Assembly (NCBI GenBank): GCA_014584635.1
Contig: JACTML010000229.1
Span: forward strand, 1 to 17,120
Direction: 5' to 3'
DNA: 17,120 nt
Source of the DNA: Nitrosomonas eutropha
Lineage (GTDB): Bacteria > Pseudomonadota > Gammaproteobacteria > Burkholderiales > Nitrosomonadaceae
Below are positions 14,026 to 17,120 of the stretch, piece after piece. Under the pieces are notes generated by a model. The model was not told where the DNA came from and did not search any database. It worked only from the letters and a program-made list of their open reading frames with translations. Position 1 is the first letter of the stretch; the number at the start of each line of letters is the position of its first letter. The position numbers and the translations under genes are program-made.

Positions 14026-15162
14026 ATGGAATCTTCCGTATTTGTTGAAGAAAATAAGCTGTTAAGTGCGGGTGAGATCATGAACGCGCTGGAGCAGATG
14101 TTCCGCCGCATGGAGATGATCGATACATTCTGCGATCAGGATTTTCCACTTTATTCTTCGGGAGGTAACAGCAACTGGTCTGTTTCTTCAGGAGGTTCCT
14201 GGATGGGTGGTTTCTGGGTAGCGTGCTGGTGGTTGCGGGCAAAAATTACCGGATCAGCCAAAGATCAGCAGAAAGCCGGCAAATTTTGTCGGAAGCTGGC
14301 CGGGAAATTAACTCTGGATTCAGGATATCGCAGCATGATTTTCTGGCATGGCGCTGCACTGGGGAATGTCTGGTTGCATGATGGACAGGCGCGCAAACTG
14401 GCTGATACATCTATTGCTGCGCTGGCACATGGTTTCAATTCTCGGTTGAATTGCATCCCTTTAGGTACGGCGATGGGAGAATTGGTGACGGGAAGCTATT
14501 CAGTTTCCATCGATAATTTCGCTTCTCTGATTCAATTGCTTTGCTCCAGCCCGGAAAAACATTACCACCATATTGCACAGCGCCATACGGAAACATTGCT
14601 GGCTGCATGCCAGGGAGATCAGGGAGCATTTTATGCGGAGGCCGGTTTTGATGGCTATAAATTTCTGGCAAAAGGCCGTGCAGGCGCCTGGTCACGTGGT
14701 CAGGCCTGGGCCATGCTCGGATTGAGTAGAGCAGCCGCTCAATGGGGAGAGCCTTATTTGAGTCTGACCAGAGAAGCTTGTACGTATTGGCGTGATATGC
14801 ACAAGGGTCATTTGCCATGCAATCGCCTGGGCCAGGCAGAAGATGTTAAAGATCCTTCGGCAGCGGTGATTGCATCGCTTGCGATGTTGTCTTTGGCGCG
14901 TTTGCTGCCTGATGAGACATTCTGGTGTGAATATGCTCATCAGCAGCTCAGTACCGTGCTCTACAGTTCTTATTTCACTGTAATCAATGCGGATTCAGCG
15001 GGTCACGCAGCATATCAGGATAGATCATCCGGTCTGTTTTCTGGATGTTGTTATCGTACGAGGCAAAACATAGAGGAGATGGTCGAATCGGTATGGGGAA
15101 ATTTTTTCCTGATGGCTACGCTTGCGGTGTTGGCAGATCTTATCGATCCCTGTGACTGTTGA
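14026..15162 (+). CDS. Divergent GH88/GH105-like (unsaturated glucuronyl hydrolase fold) protein
   Basis: This 378-residue protein matches the alpha6/alpha6-barrel unsaturated uronyl hydrolases by motif order: SWMGGFWVACWWL (58-70), SIDNFASLIQLL (161-172), AWSRGQAWAMLGL (221-233), KDPSAAVIAS (275-284) and ESVWGNFFLMATL (354-366). D163 corresponds to the conserved Asp in the 'IDN' motif (Asp149 in the Bacillus GL1 enzyme). The other key Asp, in the HDIGF motif (Asp88), appears to be replaced: this protein reads FWHGAALG with G109 there. It may therefore have altered chemistry or none. There is no signal peptide, so it is probably cytoplasmic. ATG 14026 is chosen; GTG 14017 in the same frame follows the upstream stop directly. 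It lies in the same operon as the barrel and the exported amidohydrolase. The substrate is unknown. Confidence 0.68.
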   Translation: MESSVFVEENKLLSAGEIMNALEQMFRRMEMIDTFCDQDFPLYSSGGNSNWSVSSGGSWMGGFWVACWWLRAKITGSAKDQQKAGKFCRKLAGKLTLDSGYRSMIFWHGAALGNVWLHDGQARKLADTSIAALAHGFNSRLNCIPLGTAMGELVTGSYSVSIDNFASLIQLLCSSPEKHYHHIAQRHTETLLAACQGDQGAFYAEAGFDGYKFLAKGRAGAWSRGQAWAMLGLSRAAAQWGEPYLSLTREACTYWRDMHKGHLPCNRLGQAEDVKDPSAAVIASLAMLSLARLLPDETFWCEYAHQQLSTVLYSSYFTVINADSAGHAAYQDRSSGLFSGCCYRTRQNIEEMVESVWGNFFLMATLAVLADLIDPCDC

Positions 15163-15191
15163 AAATACCCATTATCAATCAAGGATATAAA

Positions 15192-16460
15192 ATGAGAATA
15201 CAGAATTTTATCAATGTTTTTCACGGTTTTATGCAGTATGTTCGTTGTTTACCGGTTGCGATGACGATGCTGATATTGTTTCCTGTACAGGCGTATGCAC
15301 AGGAAACTGGAGCTCCATCTCTATTACTGCATGCAGCGCGGGTTTTCGACGGAAATGAAATGCATACCGGTTTGTCGGTGCTGGTAAAAGATGGGCGCAT
15401 TGCAAGGATCGGGCCGCGTCATTCATTCAAGGTGGGAGATGCATCGACTGATATTGATCTAGGTGATGCAATCTTATTACCAGGATTTATCGAATTACAC
15501 GCGCACTTGACCTTCCAGAAAGTACCGGCTGATATTGTATTGAGGCATGGGGTAACTACGGTGCGGGATGTGGGCGGGGCTGTGCACCAGCCTTATGGGG
15601 GAGATGGCAGTTTGCGTCTGCTCACTTCGGGGCAGATTATCACCGCGCCGCATGGATACCCGATCGTTACGATGGGCGCCAAGGATTTGGCGATTCCTGT
15701 TGCCAGCGAAGCAGAAGCACGGGATGCTGTACGTCATCTGATTGGTGAGGGTGCAGTGGTTATTAAGATTGCACTTGATGCGCCCTGGTCTTCACATCAT
15801 GGTCACGCACATCATGATACTGCGCATACCGTACCAGCTAATTCTCATCATCATGCACATGGCGTTTCACATGACCAGTCGGCATGGCCTATGTTGTCGG
15901 AGCCCATTGTCAGGGCTATAGTTGATGAAGCCCACCGGCATCAGCGTAAGGTATCGGCTCATGTGGCGGAGTCATCGGGTGTGCAGATAGCGTTGAATGC
16001 CGGAGTCGATGAGTGGGCGCACATGCCTTGTGATCTGATTCCTGAGTCATTGCTGAAACAAGCCAGAGCACAGAATGTTACGATCATCAGCACGCTCGAT
16101 ACGCTCTCAAAATGTAGCGGGATTGCGCACAATGCAGCAGTCTGGGCAGAACTCGGTGGGGAATTGCTGTATGGAGCGGAAATTGCTCACCCCGACATTC
16201 CCTGGGGGATCGATGCACAAGAGTTGATGTATCTGATGCATCTGGCAAAAATGAAGCTGCCGGATGTATTGCGGGCAGCCACAGCAAAAGCCGGTCAGTA
16301 TTTGGGCATTCCTCTGCTGGGGACAATACAACCTGGTGCCCCGGCTGATTTGATTGCAATTCGCGGTAACCTCGAGCAACAGCTGAAACGGTTGGAACAT
16401 CCTGATCTCGTCATTTCCGGCGGACGCATTGTCGTCAATCATTTCGGCTCATTGCCCTAA
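15192..16460 (+). CDS. Exported metal-dependent amidohydrolase with histidine-rich insert
   Basis: This 422-residue enzyme of the amidohydrolase superfamily (imidazolonepropionase/prolidase-like branch) begins with a signal peptide (MTMLILFPVQAYA, cleavage near 36), so it should act in the periplasm. The start is ATG 15192 with AAGGA at seven bases; a TTG at 15159 is a frame extension. Metal-ligand candidates are H103 and H105 (ELHAHLTF), K192 (VVIKIALD, possible carboxylated lysine), H257 (SAHVAES), H277 (EWAHM) and D335 (AHPDIPWG). The C-terminus returns to the small beta domain (PGAPADLIAI). Between 202 and 227 there is an insert with ten histidines in 26 residues (HHGHAHHD ... HHHAHG), which looks like a metal-binding loop. 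It is the last gene of the barrel operon, 29 bp after the GH88-like gene. Substrate prediction (cyclic amide, dipeptide or lactone) is not possible from this alone. Confidence 0.85.
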   Translation: MRIQNFINVFHGFMQYVRCLPVAMTMLILFPVQAYAQETGAPSLLLHAARVFDGNEMHTGLSVLVKDGRIARIGPRHSFKVGDASTDIDLGDAILLPGFIELHAHLTFQKVPADIVLRHGVTTVRDVGGAVHQPYGGDGSLRLLTSGQIITAPHGYPIVTMGAKDLAIPVASEAEARDAVRHLIGEGAVVIKIALDAPWSSHHGHAHHDTAHTVPANSHHHAHGVSHDQSAWPMLSEPIVRAIVDEAHRHQRKVSAHVAESSGVQIALNAGVDEWAHMPCDLIPESLLKQARAQNVTIISTLDTLSKCSGIAHNAAVWAELGGELLYGAEIAHPDIPWGIDAQELMYLMHLAKMKLPDVLRAATAKAGQYLGIPLLGTIQPGAPADLIAIRGNLEQQLKRLEHPDLVISGGRIVVNHFGSLP

Positions 16461-16936
16461 TATACTTCCGAATATATGTATAGCTGTCACCTGCGCCGGA
16501 TCTGATGAAGGAAGATTATCCCTGATAATGTAGATGGGTAATCTGTGGCTTTCTAACTCAGCATGTCACACTGGCTTTCCACACAAAGACGGGCTGCCGT
16601 TTGCGGCATTATGAGTCCTTTCTGCTTTCGAACAGATAAAACTTGGCGACGAAATGAAATGAGATAGTCGTCTATAAACTGTAATCAATCTATTTGAACT
16701 TTACTATATACGCATGTTTTGAATAAAGGTGACAAAGGTGTCATCAGTCCTTTGGATCAGTTGCGGTGAGAACAGCGAGTGAATGGTTGAGAATCATCAA
16801 ACGGTGATTATTGGATCTGTTCCGTTTTGAAAGTGATGCTGATTCAGTGATTTCAAAGGATGGGTGGAGTTACCGGATGGGTATTTACGGTAACTCCGGC
16901 GGATATTGGCGGCTGGATCAGGACATCCTGTTCAGA
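16461..16936. other. Gene-free spacer
   Basis: No supported gene is seen on either strand. The sequence has a few weak structures: a bulged stem GATTA-T-CCC/GGGTAATC near 16514-16543, a short TGACA/TGTCA dyad near 16729-16742 and the hairpin at 16866-16897. No T-rich terminator directly follows the amidohydrolase gene. Confidence 0.55.
16866..16897 (-). terminator. 10-bp perfect stem, possible terminator of the CoA-ligase gene
   Basis: GGAGTTACCG (16866-16875) is the exact reverse complement of 16888-16897, with a 12-base loop, 40 bases beyond the stop codon of the minus-strand gene. The minus-strand sequence after it (ACCCATCCTTTG) has only a short T-run, so it is at best a weak intrinsic terminator. 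Confidence 0.4.
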
Positions 16937-17120
16937 TCAGAGTCCGGCCAGAACTTTTGCAACGGTTTCGCCCATCAGAGAAGGAGTCGGGCAGATGGTG
17001 ACGCCCAGTTCTTTCAGTCTTTCTACTTTTTCTGCTGCGCTTTCACCGGCTGAAGAGATGATTGCTCCGGCGTGTCCCATCCGTCTTCCGGGAGGTGCAG
17101 TCAGGCCGGCAATGTAGGCA
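16937..17120 (-). CDS. CoA ligase alpha subunit (SucD/MtkB type), C-terminal end
   Basis: The minus strand encodes the last 61 residues of a succinyl-CoA or malate-CoA ligase alpha subunit; the rest lies beyond the right edge. The visible part includes YIAGLTAPPGRRMGHAGAII followed by SSAGESAAEKVERLKELGV and ends KVLAGL. The GHAGAII segment carries the phosphorylated-histidine loop characteristic of the family. In SucD the following residues usually read GGKG; the SSAGES form here looks more like MtkB (malate-CoA ligase), but this rests on memory of few sequences. It would be a central-metabolism gene with no evident link to the loci to its left. Confidence 0.85.
   Translation of the reverse strand, partial: AYIAGLTAPPGRRMGHAGAIISSAGESAAEKVERLKELGVTICPTPSLMGETVAKVLAGL

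Noticed and set aside
15159..15191. TTG start of the amidohydrolase overlapping the GH88-like stop
   Set aside because: ATG 15192 has AAGGA at proper spacing and gives a cleaner signal peptide.
16811..17117. Plus-strand open frames of 80 and 85 codons at the right end
   Set aside because: They are antisense to the clear CoA-ligase C-terminus and have no domain signal.

Overview
The window looks like chromosomal DNA of a Gram-negative proteobacterium: it has outer-membrane barrels, a TonB-dependent receptor and an exported amidohydrolase. Base composition and overall style remind me of a betaproteobacterium such as Nitrosomonas, but no marker gene here settles this and I hold that guess loosely.

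Layout. (1) 1-677: the end of an IS5-type insertion sequence running off the left edge. Its transposase is broken by an exact 41-bp tandem duplication. (2) 681-1104: gene-free spacer. (3) 1105-3228 (minus): a TonB-dependent outer-membrane receptor. (4) 3229-3522: a divergent control region with a good minus-strand promoter, a perfect 34-bp palindrome touching its -35 box, and a hairpin plus short T-run in the leader of the plus-strand operon. (5) 3523-11596 (plus): a tight seven-gene operon: MoeZ-like adenylyltransferase/rhodanese, Mec+-like JAMM metallopeptidase, CysO-like sulfur carrier, a double CaiB/BaiF-type protein, an AMP-forming acid ligase, an acyl-CoA dehydrogenase-like flavoprotein and an MFS transporter. 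(6) 11620-12411 (minus): an alpha/beta hydrolase converging on the operon. (7) 12466-16460 (plus): a three-gene operon for an outer-membrane barrel, a divergent GH88-like protein and an exported amidohydrolase with a histidine-rich insert. (8) 16461-16936: spacer. (9) 16937-17120 (minus): the C-terminus of a SucD/MtkB-type CoA ligase alpha subunit.

Main interpretation (inference). Regions 3-5 have the parts list of a small-molecule thiocarboxylate pathway of the kind known for thioquinolobactin (qbs genes) and pyridine-2,6-dithiocarboxylic acid (pdt genes). MoeZ adenylates the sulfur carrier's C-terminal diglycine and loads sulfur from its rhodanese domain. The ligase activates a carboxylic acid, and the carrier thiocarboxylate can donate sulfur to it. 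The JAMM enzyme releases or recycles the carrier. The MFS pump would export the product and the TonB receptor would bring the metal complex back. The CaiB-like and dehydrogenase-like proteins suggest a CoA-linked tailoring step not explained by that scheme. The carrier is a near match to mycobacterial CysO and already ends in Gly-Gly, while no CysM-type cysteine synthase is present, so the JAMM enzyme cannot be needed to trim a tail. The product cannot be read from the sequence. A thio-acid metallophore for iron or copper is the working hypothesis.
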